The translations under genes and the position numbers were made by a program. Shown here one piece after another: positions 8,359 through 16,209 of a DNA stretch of 18,500 bases. The stretch comes from CAZIWJ01 sp964542855 (lineage in GTDB: Bacteria; Bacteroidota; Bacteroidia; Cytophagales; Cyclobacteriaceae). Numbering within the stretch: position 1 is the stretch's first letter; each line of letters begins with the position of its first letter. Location: positions 1 through 18,500 of the forward strand of contig CAZIWJ010000045.1 of assembly GCA_964542855.1 (NCBI GenBank), read 5' to 3'. The notes beneath the pieces were generated by a model. That model was not told the origin of the DNA. It did not search any database and saw nothing but the letters and a program-made list of their open reading frames with translations.

Positions 8359-9078
8359 ATGAACAGCCCAATAGCGGACGATTTTTTAACGTTACTCCAG
8401 AGAAACCGGAAATTTGAAGAAGTCATCGACTACCTCGATGGTAACTGTAATGATATTATTGGCCTAATGGGGCAAACGGCCATCCGGTTTACCGCTAAAA
8501 CCAGGTTCCTCATTAAACTGGCCGAAAAAAGGAATCTCGAAACCGCAGGCTTACTGGGAAAAACGGTTCCGGCATTCCAGTTTTTCGACCGCTACGTCCA
8601 GCAAATTGAACACGTTCAGTTAATTAATAACCTACTGCTCAGGCAACGGGAGGAAGCAGTAAATACCTCTCAGAACCTGGTTCAGCTTACCGCCTGGGTA
8701 TCGGAATATATATACTTCCTGCTTGGTGAAATCGGGCAGAAAACCGACATGCAGTTTTTAACCCTGGAACAGCAATACAGGGAAGGAAGTAAAGGGTTGA
8801 AAGTTAGCAAATCCATGCAGCTGAACTATGAACCTAAAAGAATTGAACTTGCCGATCTGCTTCGTGAGCTGTCTTTCAATTATCGTTTGCTGGCAGATAG
8901 AAAAGAGAAAGTACCACCAACCGAAGTAACCGGGTTGCCCACCCTCATAACGAGTGTGGCGGAAATCTTTACCATGGAAGAAGAGCGGGAGTTGTACCGT
9001 AAGGTATTCCGGGAATACCCGGAGCTTTGCAATATAATCGATTCCGCAGGCGATTCAGTTGATGTGGAATTATTTTAA
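8359..9078 (+). CDS. Uncharacterised helical protein of the che operon, candidate CheY phosphatase
   Basis: I do not recognise this 239-residue protein. It has no signal peptide or clear membrane helix and looks almost wholly alpha-helical and cytoplasmic. A helix at about 70-95 reads VPAFQFFDRYVQQIEHVQ. The Asp77-x-x-x-Gln81 pair recalls the catalytic DxxxQ of CheZ (FQDLTGQ in E. coli), and the EHV ending recalls helical proteins near other che clusters. The C-terminus, DSVDVELF, resembles the CheY-binding tail of E. coli CheZ, which ends DDLLDSLGF. The middle (about 96-140) is another long helix and 155-185 a third. It lies directly before the STAS and cheY genes, and no CheC, CheX or standard CheZ is encoded in the window. 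The gene is real; the phosphatase role is inference at perhaps one in three. Confidence 0.85.
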   Translation: MNSPIADDFLTLLQRNRKFEEVIDYLDGNCNDIIGLMGQTAIRFTAKTRFLIKLAEKRNLETAGLLGKTVPAFQFFDRYVQQIEHVQLINNLLLRQREEAVNTSQNLVQLTAWVSEYIYFLLGEIGQKTDMQFLTLEQQYREGSKGLKVSKSMQLNYEPKRIELADLLRELSFNYRLLADRKEKVPPTEVTGLPTLITSVAEIFTMEEERELYRKVFREYPELCNIIDSAGDSVDVELF

Positions 9079-9088
9079 CCTGTAAGGT

Positions 9089-9397
9089 ATGAATGTAGAA
9101 TTATCCGTTGATCACAACATTCCGGAAATGACCCTGAGTGGTAACCTTACCATTGCCAATGCTGAAGAGCTAAAAAACAAGATGATGGCCGGGCTGGAAT
9201 TTGAAAATATCAGCATCAGGCTGAAGGATGTGGAAAGTATCGATTTGGCCGGGGTACAGGTACTATTAGCTTACGCCCGGTCGGCGAAGGAAAAAAAACA
9301 GAAAACAGGTTTTTTAACAGAGCTTCCGGATGAGATCAGGGATATCCTCAACTCGGCCGGGATCAGCCAGAAACTCAAAAGTGCATTTATTGAATAA
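9089..9397 (+). CDS. STAS domain protein (anti-sigma-antagonist fold)
   Basis: A 102-residue single STAS domain. The pattern is typical: an N-terminal strand pair (MTLSGNLTIANAEELKNKM, about 14-32), then ISIRLKDVESIDLAGVQVLLAYARSA (about 41-66), then FLTELPDEIRDILNSAGI. STAS proteins of the SpoIIAA type are switched by phosphorylation of a Ser or Thr directly after the conserved Asp. Here that place is Leu53 after Asp52, so this protein cannot be switched that way. A small protein in the same place, directly before cheY and cheA, is found in some other clusters; CheS of Sinorhizobium binds CheA and speeds CheY1 dephosphorylation. Whether this protein is related to CheS I cannot test. It is 10 bases after the helical gene and 7 before cheY. 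Confidence 0.93.
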   Translation: MNVELSVDHNIPEMTLSGNLTIANAEELKNKMMAGLEFENISIRLKDVESIDLAGVQVLLAYARSAKEKKQKTGFLTELPDEIRDILNSAGISQKLKSAFIE

Positions 9398-9404
9398 TTA
9401 AGTA

Positions 9405-9770
9405 ATGAGCAAGCATATACTAGTTGTTGACGATTCAGAAAGTGTTCGGGAAGTAGTGAAATTCACCCTGGAAAGTGCCGGTTACACCGTTACCACCGGC
9501 GTTGATGGAAAAGTAGCCCTCTCGCTACTAGAAAAAAGTCCTGTTGATCTGGTGCTTACCGATTTAAACATGCCCAACCTCGACGGGATTGAGCTGATTA
9601 AAGAAGTGCGCCAGCTAGACAGCTTTAAGTTCACTCCCATTTTATTGCTTACCACCGAATCGCAAAAGCAGAAAAAAGAGGAAGCTAAAGCAGCCGGGGC
9701 AACCGGCTGGATTGTAAAACCATTCGCCCAGGACAAGTTACTGGCCACGGTTAAAAAAGTGATTCGATAA
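9405..9770 (+). CDS. cheY: Chemotaxis response regulator CheY
   Basis: A 121-residue single receiver domain with no output domain, the length of CheY. The acidic pocket is Asp9-Asp10 (VVDDSES), the phosphorylated residue is Asp53 (LTDLNMPNLDG), the conserved Thr is Thr83 (LLLTTES) and the conserved Lys is Lys105 (VKPF). The switch aromatic that is Tyr106 in E. coli is Trp102 here. It accepts phosphate from CheA and is the only stand-alone regulator in the locus, so it is the likely link to the motility or other output. The stop overlaps the cheA start by one base (TAATG), which argues for coupled translation. Whether it acts on a flagellar switch, a gliding motor or something else cannot be told here. 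Confidence 0.95.
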   Translation: MSKHILVVDDSESVREVVKFTLESAGYTVTTGVDGKVALSLLEKSPVDLVLTDLNMPNLDGIELIKEVRQLDSFKFTPILLLTTESQKQKKEEAKAAGATGWIVKPFAQDKLLATVKKVIR

Positions 9771-11832
9771 TGGCCGATTTTAAAGGGATATTCAACGAAG
9801 AAGCCCGGGAATTACTCGAGCAACTGGAGGAAGCCCTGCTGGTACTGGAAAACCACAAAGAGGAATCCGGCGCTATTGAGCAGGTTTTCCGGGTTATGCA
9901 TACCCTTAAAGGCAGTAGCAACATGTTTGGCTACGACCTAATTGGCGAACTTACCCACCACCTGGAAACCATCTACGACTCCGTCCGCAACGGCGAGCGT
10001 AAGGTTACCGAACAGTTGCTATCCCTTACCCTGCGGGCAACGGATCACCTGAACCGCCTGCTGGACGACGCGCAGTTGCAAAATCCGGATTTACAGGAAG
10101 CGCACAACCGGCTGATGAACGAAATTCAGGAAGTAACGAGAAGTACCACGGTAACCGAATCATTATCAGCTGAAAAACAGGAACAGGCAGCAACCTGGCT
10201 GGTAAGCTTTAACCCGCACGCCGATATTATGGCAAACGGCACTAATCCGATCTTGCTCATCGACGACCTGCGGGCAATCGGTGAAATGTACGTCCTGCCA
10301 CAAACCCAGGATATTCCACTACTCAGCAGCCTGTCTGCTAACCAGTGCTACGTAAACTGGCAAATACTGGTTTACACGGCCGAACCGGAAGAAGAACTGA
10401 AAGATGTTTTCCTTTTCGTAGAAGATGAATGCGACCTGGAAATTACCCGGCTAAGTGAAAACAACCTGCTGGAAGACGACAAGTTTATCGATTCGTTCAA
10501 TCAACTCGATAAGTATACCACCGAAGCAGTACGGNNNNNNNNNNNNNNNNNNNNNNNNNNNNNNNNNNNNNNNNNNNNNNNNNNNNNNNNNNNNNNNNNN
10601 NNNNNNNNNNNNNNNNNNNNNNNNNNNNNNNNNNACCCGGTCAGGTTAAACGAAAAAGTGAAAACCGCAAGAGCCAGTCGGGAAGCATCCGGGTAGCCTC
10701 CGATAAACTGGACGAGTTAATGAACATGGTAAGCGAACTGGTTACTACCCAGGCCCGGCTTAGTTTGCTGGCCGAAGAGAGCCGCAAACCCGAGTTCATA
10801 GCTATTGCCGAAGAAATAGAAAAGGTATCGAGGCGGCTGCGCGATTCAACCTTCAACATCTGTCTTATTCCTATTGAATCGCTGCTCATCCGCTTTCGCC
10901 GGCTGGTCCGCGATTTATCGGTCGACCTGGGCAAGGAGATTAATTTCATTACCGAAGGCGCCGACACGGAACTGGATAAATCGGTAATTGATGTGCTCGC
11001 CGATCCGCTGCTGCATATTTTCCGGAACAGCATCGATCACGGGATTGAAAGCGAAGCCGACCGGCTGGCCGCCGGAAAACCGGCTGCGGGTACCATTCAC
11101 CTGAAATCGTACTACTCGGGAACAAATGTTATCATCGAGATACAGGACGACGGCAAGGGAATTGACCCGGATGTAATCCGGAATAAAGCTATCGACAAGG
11201 GGGTGTTGCCAGCAGGGGCAAACCCCGGCCGAAAAGAGAGCCTGGAACTGATTTTTGCCCCCGGCTTTTCAACGGCCAGCCAGGTAACCGACCTTTCCGG
11301 AAGAGGGGTAGGTATGGACGTGGTACGCCGTAAAATCCAGGAAATTCGTGGGGAGGTAGGCATCGAGTCTGAGCCTGGTGTTGGCACCACCATTACCATT
11401 TCGCTTCCGCTTACCCTGTCTATTATCGACGGCCTGCTGGTGGAAATTAGTGGTACCCGTTACGTCATCCCTTTAATGGTGATCGACAAATGCTACGAGG
11501 TAAACCATACTCAAATGGTTAAGAACATTAACGGTTCCATCGTAATTGACGGGGAGCAATTGCCCCTGTTCTATTTAAGAGACTTGTTCGGGTATCATTC
11601 TACTCCCCCGGATATTGAACAGGTTGTGGCGGTGAGCTACGAAGGGCAACGGGTGGGCCTGGCCGTTGACCAGGTTATTGGCGAGTACCAGGCGGTACTG
11701 AAACCGCTCGGCAAGCATTACACTGAACAGGATTTTATATCCGGGGCCACCATCCTTGGCGATGGTACCATTGCCCTCGTGCTGGATACCACCCGGGCTG
11801 TTAAATCATTTTCTCAACTGGAAACGCATTAG
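9770..11832 (+). CDS. cheA: Chemotaxis histidine kinase CheA, interrupted by an assembly gap
   Basis: CheA phosphorylates itself on the P1 domain and passes phosphate to CheY and CheB. P1 lies at residues 1 to about 105 with the site His44 in MHTLKGSS. Residues about 140-245 form a second domain (WLVSFNPHADIM to CDLEITRL) that probably docks a regulator as P2 does. After the N gap the frame is readable from 10636: SIRVASDKLDELMNMVSEL opens P3, then the ATP-binding P4 with an N box (HIFRNSIDHG near 11014-11043), G1 (DDGKGID near 11146) and G2 (GRGVGMDVV near 11299), and a CheW-like P5 from about 11400. The frame shifts across the 100 Ns, which is expected for a gap of unknown size and not a sign of a pseudogene. 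The visible parts give 255 plus 398 residues. Confidence 0.93.
10535..10634. other. Assembly gap of 100 Ns inside cheA
   Basis: Exactly 100 Ns, the usual placeholder for a gap of unknown size. The left side ends on a codon boundary (Arg255 of CheA). On the right, one base precedes the first codon of the correct frame at 10636. If both sides are error-free, the true missing length must leave remainder 2 on division by 3; 100 leaves remainder 1. The missing part is the linker between the second domain and P3, often Lys/Glu/Ser-rich and repetitive. Confidence 0.97.
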
Positions 11833-11839
11833 TAAACTC

Positions 11840-12349
11840 ATGGATCAGGAAACTTCTGAAAGTATACTGAATTATTACCTCACCTTTCGCATCGATTCCG
11901 AAGTGTTCGCAACTAACGTAGGCAAGGTGCTGGAAATCCTGGAGGTGCCCGGTATCACCAGGGTACCGCGTTCGCCCGACTACCTGCGGGGGGTCATTAA
12001 CCTGAGGGGAAACGTGCTGCCGGTAATTGATTCGCGCATCAAATTCGGGATGAACATAGCCGAAGATACAGTGAATACCTGCATTGTGGTGATGCTGGTA
12101 GAATACGAACAGGAAGAACTAAAAGTTGGCGTACTGGTCGACGCCGTGCAGGAGGTAATGGAAATCGATGAAATCGATCCCCCCTCGGCAATTCAGAAAA
12201 ACGCTGCGAACGACTTTATCAGTGGGGTAGGGAAAGTAAATGATCAGTTTATTATGATCCTTGACGTAGACAAGGTCTTTTCTACCTCCGAAAAAACAGC
12301 GCTTTCCGGAATGGAAGGGCAGGAAAAGGAATTAGCTAACGAACAGTAA
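11840..12349 (+). CDS. cheW: Chemotaxis coupling protein CheW
   Basis: A 169-residue CheW that links receptors to the P5 domain of CheA. The first beta-barrel half holds YYLTFRIDSEVFATNVGKVLEI, and the hallmark YLRGVINLRGNVLPVIDSR lies at about 48-66. The second half ends with FISGVGKVNDQFIMILDVDKVF, typical of the family. The last 20 or so residues are polar and probably disordered. I chose the ATG at 11840, seven bases after the cheA stop. The frame stays open upstream to 11756, but that part lies inside the cheA end and would add 28 residues unrelated to CheW. Cytoplasmic, in the signalling array. Confidence 0.96.
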   Translation: MDQETSESILNYYLTFRIDSEVFATNVGKVLEILEVPGITRVPRSPDYLRGVINLRGNVLPVIDSRIKFGMNIAEDTVNTCIVVMLVEYEQEELKVGVLVDAVQEVMEIDEIDPPSAIQKNAANDFISGVGKVNDQFIMILDVDKVFSTSEKTALSGMEGQEKELANEQ

Positions 12350-12380
12350 TAAAATTTAGTCAAGTAAAAAGAAAGCAACC

Positions 12381-14429
12381 ATGAACTGGAATAACATTAG
12401 CCTGGGAAAAAAACTGGGAGTGGGATTTGGGCTGCTAATTGCAGTAACGCTGGGTCTGGGAATACTGGCCCTGGTTAATATGAATAACATCAGGACACAA
12501 ACCGGTTACCTGGGAGAAGAATATGTGCCGGAAGTGGAAATCGCCAATAAAATTGAGCGATACTCCCTGAATGCCATGTATGCGTTTCGGGGGTACGGAC
12601 TTACCGGCTCGGATAAATTTTTACGGAACGGAAGGAGCAGCCTGAAAGACCTCGATCAGGCCATTGCGGAAGCTAAAGAACTTACTCAAGCCTCTACCCA
12701 ACTGGAAATGCTGCAGTCTACGGTCGATCAGCTCAATGAATCAGTAGAGAACTACACCCTGCTGGTTGACCAGACCGAAGTGGCCAATCAGGTAATGAAA
12801 GAAAAGCGGGAAGCCCTCGATAATGCAGCAGCGCTCTTCGTATCTTCTAACCAGGACAACCTGAACAACCTGGGCAAAAACCTGGCCTCAGGTATTAGTC
12901 GTGGTGCCGGGCGCTCTACGCTGGAACGACTGAAACAGCAGTACTTCTTATCGGCCAACATCCAGAGCCTGAGCAACCAGGTTCGCGTAAAGGCTTTTAA
13001 GGCTTTCTCCGACCGGAGCACTGATTTTATCGATGAGGCTGCTGAAGATTTTGAAACCCTGTTTGGTTATTACGACGAGCAGGAAAGCATTACCCGCGAT
13101 CAGGCCCGTTTACTAAAACTGAACAAAGCGAGAGCAGCCGCTGAAACTTACGCCAGTAATTTACAGGAGTCTAAAGATGCCCTGGCTAACCTGAATAACC
13201 TGGGAGGAAAAAGAGACGAAGCCGCCCAGGTCCTGCTTACCATCGCCCGGGATTTGGCCATAAAAGGAATCCGGGAAACCCAAACCATTGCATCGGACAC
13301 CATCGGCATCATCGATGCTTCTAACCTGATAATGATTATCGGGGTACTGCTGGCCATTGTTATCGGGATTATTGCCGGTATCTTCATTACCCGCTCCATT
13401 ACCAAACCGGTTTCCCAGCAGATGGCTTACATTGAGCAGGTAACCAAAGGAGACCTAACCGCTACGCTTGCTATTAATCAGAAAGATGAAATCGGCCAGT
13501 CGTCAGAAGCCCTTCGGGAAATGGTGGAAAAGCTGAAGGAAATTATTTCTTCAATTATGCTCATCAGCAACCACATCGCCAGTGCCTGCAAGCAGATGAG
13601 TTCATCTTCGCAACAACTTTCTGAAGGGGCTACCGAACAGGCATCGTCTGCAGAAGAAGTATCCAGCTCCATGGAAGAAATGGTGGCTAATATCCAGCAG
13701 AATACCGACAATGCGCAGCAAACCGAAAGCATTGCCCAGAAAGCATCGGAAGATGTTCAGGAAGGTAGTTCGGCCGTAAACAGCACGGTTGAATCTATGC
13801 AGTCTATTGCCAGTAAAATATCCATTATCGGGGAAATTGCCCGTCAAACCAACCTGCTGGCCCTGAACGCGGCGGTAGAAGCCGCCCGGGCCGGGGAGCA
13901 CGGCAAAGGCTTTGCCGTGGTAGCGGCTGAGGTACGCAAACTGGCAGAAAGAAGCCAGCATGCTTCCGAGGAAATAGACCAACTCTCTACCAGTAGCGTG
14001 GCAGTAGCTGAAAAATCGGGATCCCTGCTTAATGAAATTGTGCCTGATATTCAGCGTACTGCCAAGCTGGTGCAGGAAATCAGTGCGGCCAGCGTGGAAC
14101 AGAATTCCGGCGCCGACCAGGTGAACAACGCCATGCAGCAGCTAAGCCAGGTAATCCAGCAAAATGCGGCCACCTCGGAGGAAATGGCCTCCAGTTCAGA
14201 GCAACTCTACGCCCAGGCTGAGCAATTGCGCGATCTGATGAGCTTCTTCACCATGGATAACACTTTCTCGAAGCAAACCACCCGAAAAAGTAAACCCACA
14301 AAAGAAGCTTCTTATACGGAACAGGTAGAGCAAAAGAAAGAAACCAGTAAAATGAATGATGGAGGAGGTATCGACCTTTCGCTCGACGATAGACCCCAAA
14401 CCGGAGACGATGGATTTATAAACTATTAA
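12381..14429 (+). CDS. Methyl-accepting chemotaxis receptor with large periplasmic helical domain
   Basis: A 682-residue receptor and the only one in the window. Membrane helix 1 is at about 8-31. A roughly 280-residue periplasmic part follows, all helical, with YAFRGYGLTGSDKFL near 69-83; its size and pattern suggest a helical bimodular (HBM-like) ligand domain, moderately sure. Membrane helix 2 is at about 315-338, then HAMP (about 338-392, GDLTATLAINQKDEIG). The cytoplasmic hairpin holds the conserved tip IARQTNLLALNAAVEAARAGE (first 20 of which centre on about 486-505) and the following GKGFAVVAAEVRKLAE. Gln/Glu-rich pairs along both arms would be CheR, CheB and CheD targets. After about residue 640 a polar linker of some 40 residues leads to a terminal GFINY, which fits the CheR-docking pentapeptide pattern. 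Ligand unknown. Confidence 0.95.
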   Translation: MNWNNISLGKKLGVGFGLLIAVTLGLGILALVNMNNIRTQTGYLGEEYVPEVEIANKIERYSLNAMYAFRGYGLTGSDKFLRNGRSSLKDLDQAIAEAKELTQASTQLEMLQSTVDQLNESVENYTLLVDQTEVANQVMKEKREALDNAAALFVSSNQDNLNNLGKNLASGISRGAGRSTLERLKQQYFLSANIQSLSNQVRVKAFKAFSDRSTDFIDEAAEDFETLFGYYDEQESITRDQARLLKLNKARAAAETYASNLQESKDALANLNNLGGKRDEAAQVLLTIARDLAIKGIRETQTIASDTIGIIDASNLIMIIGVLLAIVIGIIAGIFITRSITKPVSQQMAYIEQVTKGDLTATLAINQKDEIGQSSEALREMVEKLKEIISSIMLISNHIASACKQMSSSSQQLSEGATEQASSAEEVSSSMEEMVANIQQNTDNAQQTESIAQKASEDVQEGSSAVNSTVESMQSIASKISIIGEIARQTNLLALNAAVEAARAGEHGKGFAVVAAEVRKLAERSQHASEEIDQLSTSSVAVAEKSGSLLNEIVPDIQRTAKLVQEISAASVEQNSGADQVNNAMQQLSQVIQQNAATSEEMASSSEQLYAQAEQLRDLMSFFTMDNTFSKQTTRKSKPTKEASYTEQVEQKKETSKMNDGGGIDLSLDDRPQTGDDGFINY

Positions 14430-14439
14430 TAATTTATTC

Positions 14440-15297
14440 ATGGAGCACGCCCCCCAAGCTACTACTTACAACCAGAAACTAAGCCAGGCTGAGTTTGAAC
14501 GGTTGAGCCGGTACATTCACCAGGAATACGGCATAAAACTGGCCCCGGTAAAACAGGTCATGCTCCAGGGGCGGCTCATTAAGCGATTAAACGCGCTGGG
14601 AATTCCCACTTTTAAAGACTACATCGATTTTGTGTTCAGCCCCGAAGGAAAACAGTCGGAACTGATTCACATGATCGATGTGGTTACTACCAATAAAACC
14701 GACTTCTTCCGCGAAGCTAATCACTTCGATTTTTTGCGCTCGCACATTTTACCTGAATTTGCGTCTCGAAAATCAGTTATCCATCCGCTCCAGGTATGGA
14801 ATGCAGGCTGCTCCAGTGGTGAAGAACCTTATACCACGGCCATTGTATTGCAGGAGTATTATGCCCAACACCACCAGCCAGATTACAATATTCTGGCAAC
14901 CGATCTTTCTACCGACGTGCTGGAAAAAGCAAGGAAGGGAATTTACCCGGAACAGCGGATTGCCGTAGTTCCCATGTCGCTGAAGAAAAAGTACTTTTTA
15001 CGGAGCAAAGACTCTTCCAGGAAACTGGTTCGGGTGGTGCCGGAATTAAGAAAAAAGGTGAAGTTCGGAAGGCTGAATTTCATGAGTGCAAATTATGCGG
15101 TTGAAACCAGGATGGATGTGATTTTCTGCCGCAACGTGCTAATTTATTTCGATAAGGCCACCCAGGAAAAAGTAATTAATAAATTATGCCAGAACCTGAA
15201 AAAAGGGGGGTACTTCTTTTTAGGACATTCTGAGTCTATAACTAACATGAACGTCCCTTTGGAGCAGATTGTGCCTACTGTTTTCAGAAGAACCTGA
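14440..15297 (+). CDS. cheR: Chemotaxis receptor methyltransferase CheR
   Basis: CheR methylates receptor glutamates with S-adenosylmethionine. The 285 residues show the N-terminal helical domain (about 15-80, including GRLIKRLNALGI), then DVVTTNKTDFFREANHFDFL. The SAM-binding motif NAGCSSGEEPYT is at 121-132, ILATDLS follows near 152-158, and IFCRNVLIYFDKATQEKV and GYFFLGHSES close the fold. The beta-subdomain hairpin (YFLRSKDSSRKLVRV) is as long as in the E. coli enzyme, which docks on receptor pentapeptides, but lacks its glycines. The gene starts 10 bases after the receptor gene, whose C-terminus looks like a docking peptide. No defect seen. Confidence 0.96.
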   Translation: MEHAPQATTYNQKLSQAEFERLSRYIHQEYGIKLAPVKQVMLQGRLIKRLNALGIPTFKDYIDFVFSPEGKQSELIHMIDVVTTNKTDFFREANHFDFLRSHILPEFASRKSVIHPLQVWNAGCSSGEEPYTTAIVLQEYYAQHHQPDYNILATDLSTDVLEKARKGIYPEQRIAVVPMSLKKKYFLRSKDSSRKLVRVVPELRKKVKFGRLNFMSANYAVETRMDVIFCRNVLIYFDKATQEKVINKLCQNLKKGGYFFLGHSESITNMNVPLEQIVPTVFRRT

Positions 15298-15321
15298 AAA
15301 ATCACCAACAAGTATAAACGC

Positions 15322-16209
15322 ATGGATAACTTAACAAACGATCAGTTGCTGGAAGTCCTGAAAAACCGTTTCCGGCAAAATGAAGAATCGCTCGATAAGC
15401 TGAAGCAACTTACCCGGGAACTACAAAAGGCTAATGAACACCTGGAGGAATCGGAAGCCATGAAGTCGCAATTCCTGTCGAACATTCGCAATGAAATTAA
15501 TAACCCCTTTGCGTCTATCCTGGCACTGGCCCGTTCCATTACTACCCTGGAAGGGGGTGAAATGGATAAAGCCCACAAAATGGCTAATCTCATTTACGCA
15601 GAAGCGGCCCAGCTCGATTTTCAACTCCGGAATATTTTCTGTGCGGCTGAAATTGAAGCCGGCGACCTGTACCCGGAACTGGCCCAGGTTCCTGTTTATG
15701 ATATGCTGGAAGAAGTGATTGCTAACTTTTCAGGTCGCGCCAGCAAAAAGCAGCTGGTGGTACAGCTCAGCAACGCTCTTCCCGATCAGTATACGTTTAC
15801 TACCGACGAGTATAAACTCCGGCTGGCCCTGTCGAACCTGCTGGCCAATGCCATTGAATTTACCGAGGTTGCCGGCAGTGAAATTTACATTTACGCGGAG
15901 GAAGCCGAAGAACAACTGGTAATCCGGGTAACCGACCAGGGGCCCGGGCTAAACGAAGAGGAGATAAAGCTTATATTTTCCCGCTTCAGGCAACTGAAAA
16001 GCGGATCTACCAAAACCCATCGCGGGCATGGCCTGGGCCTTTCCGTGGCAGCCTCCTGCCTGGAACTGCTGAATGGCACCCTGAATGTAGAAAGCACGAA
16101 GAACAGCGGAAGTACGTTTATCATTACGCTTCCAAAAACAGAAATACCTACAGAAGAAGGTTTAATGGGAAGTGAGGATATAATGTTTGAGGATGGAGAA
16201 TTATTCTAA
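15322..16209 (+). CDS. Histidine-kinase-like protein lacking the H-box histidine
   Basis: A 295-residue soluble protein. A coiled coil (about 15-48) leads into a HisKA-like helix pair and then an HATPase_c domain. The ATPase part looks intact: N box NLLANAIEF (172-180), G1 DQGPGL (205-210), an F-box-like IFSRF (about 216-220) and G2 GHGLGL (235-240). The H box reads FLSNIRNEINNPF at 51-63: where active kinases have the phospho-accepting His, this one has Asn57 (codon AAT at 15490-15492). The ExxN directly after it (Glu58, Asn61) matches the ExxT/N phosphatase motif of HisKA proteins. No receiver or sensor domain is present. It ends EDGELF. It sits between cheR and cheD, and its end overlaps the cheD start. 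A role in modulating CheY or CheA, perhaps as a phosphatase, is inference. Confidence 0.93.
   Translation: MDNLTNDQLLEVLKNRFRQNEESLDKLKQLTRELQKANEHLEESEAMKSQFLSNIRNEINNPFASILALARSITTLEGGEMDKAHKMANLIYAEAAQLDFQLRNIFCAAEIEAGDLYPELAQVPVYDMLEEVIANFSGRASKKQLVVQLSNALPDQYTFTTDEYKLRLALSNLLANAIEFTEVAGSEIYIYAEEAEEQLVIRVTDQGPGLNEEEIKLIFSRFRQLKSGSTKTHRGHGLGLSVAASCLELLNGTLNVESTKNSGSTFIITLPKTEIPTEEGLMGSEDIMFEDGELF

Noticed and set aside
10720..11832. A separate short CheA-like gene starting at the ATG at 10720, with the first part as a truncated gene.
   Set aside because: The frame is open back to the N gap and encodes the start of P3 before 10720. The two parts are one gene split by an assembly gap.
11756..11839. 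An upstream start for CheW at 11756.
   Set aside because: It lies inside the end of cheA and adds residues unlike CheW; the ATG at 11840 gives a normal N-terminus.
16187..16192. A TTG start for CheD.
   Set aside because: An ATG lies two codons downstream; the difference is too small to decide and ATG is preferred.
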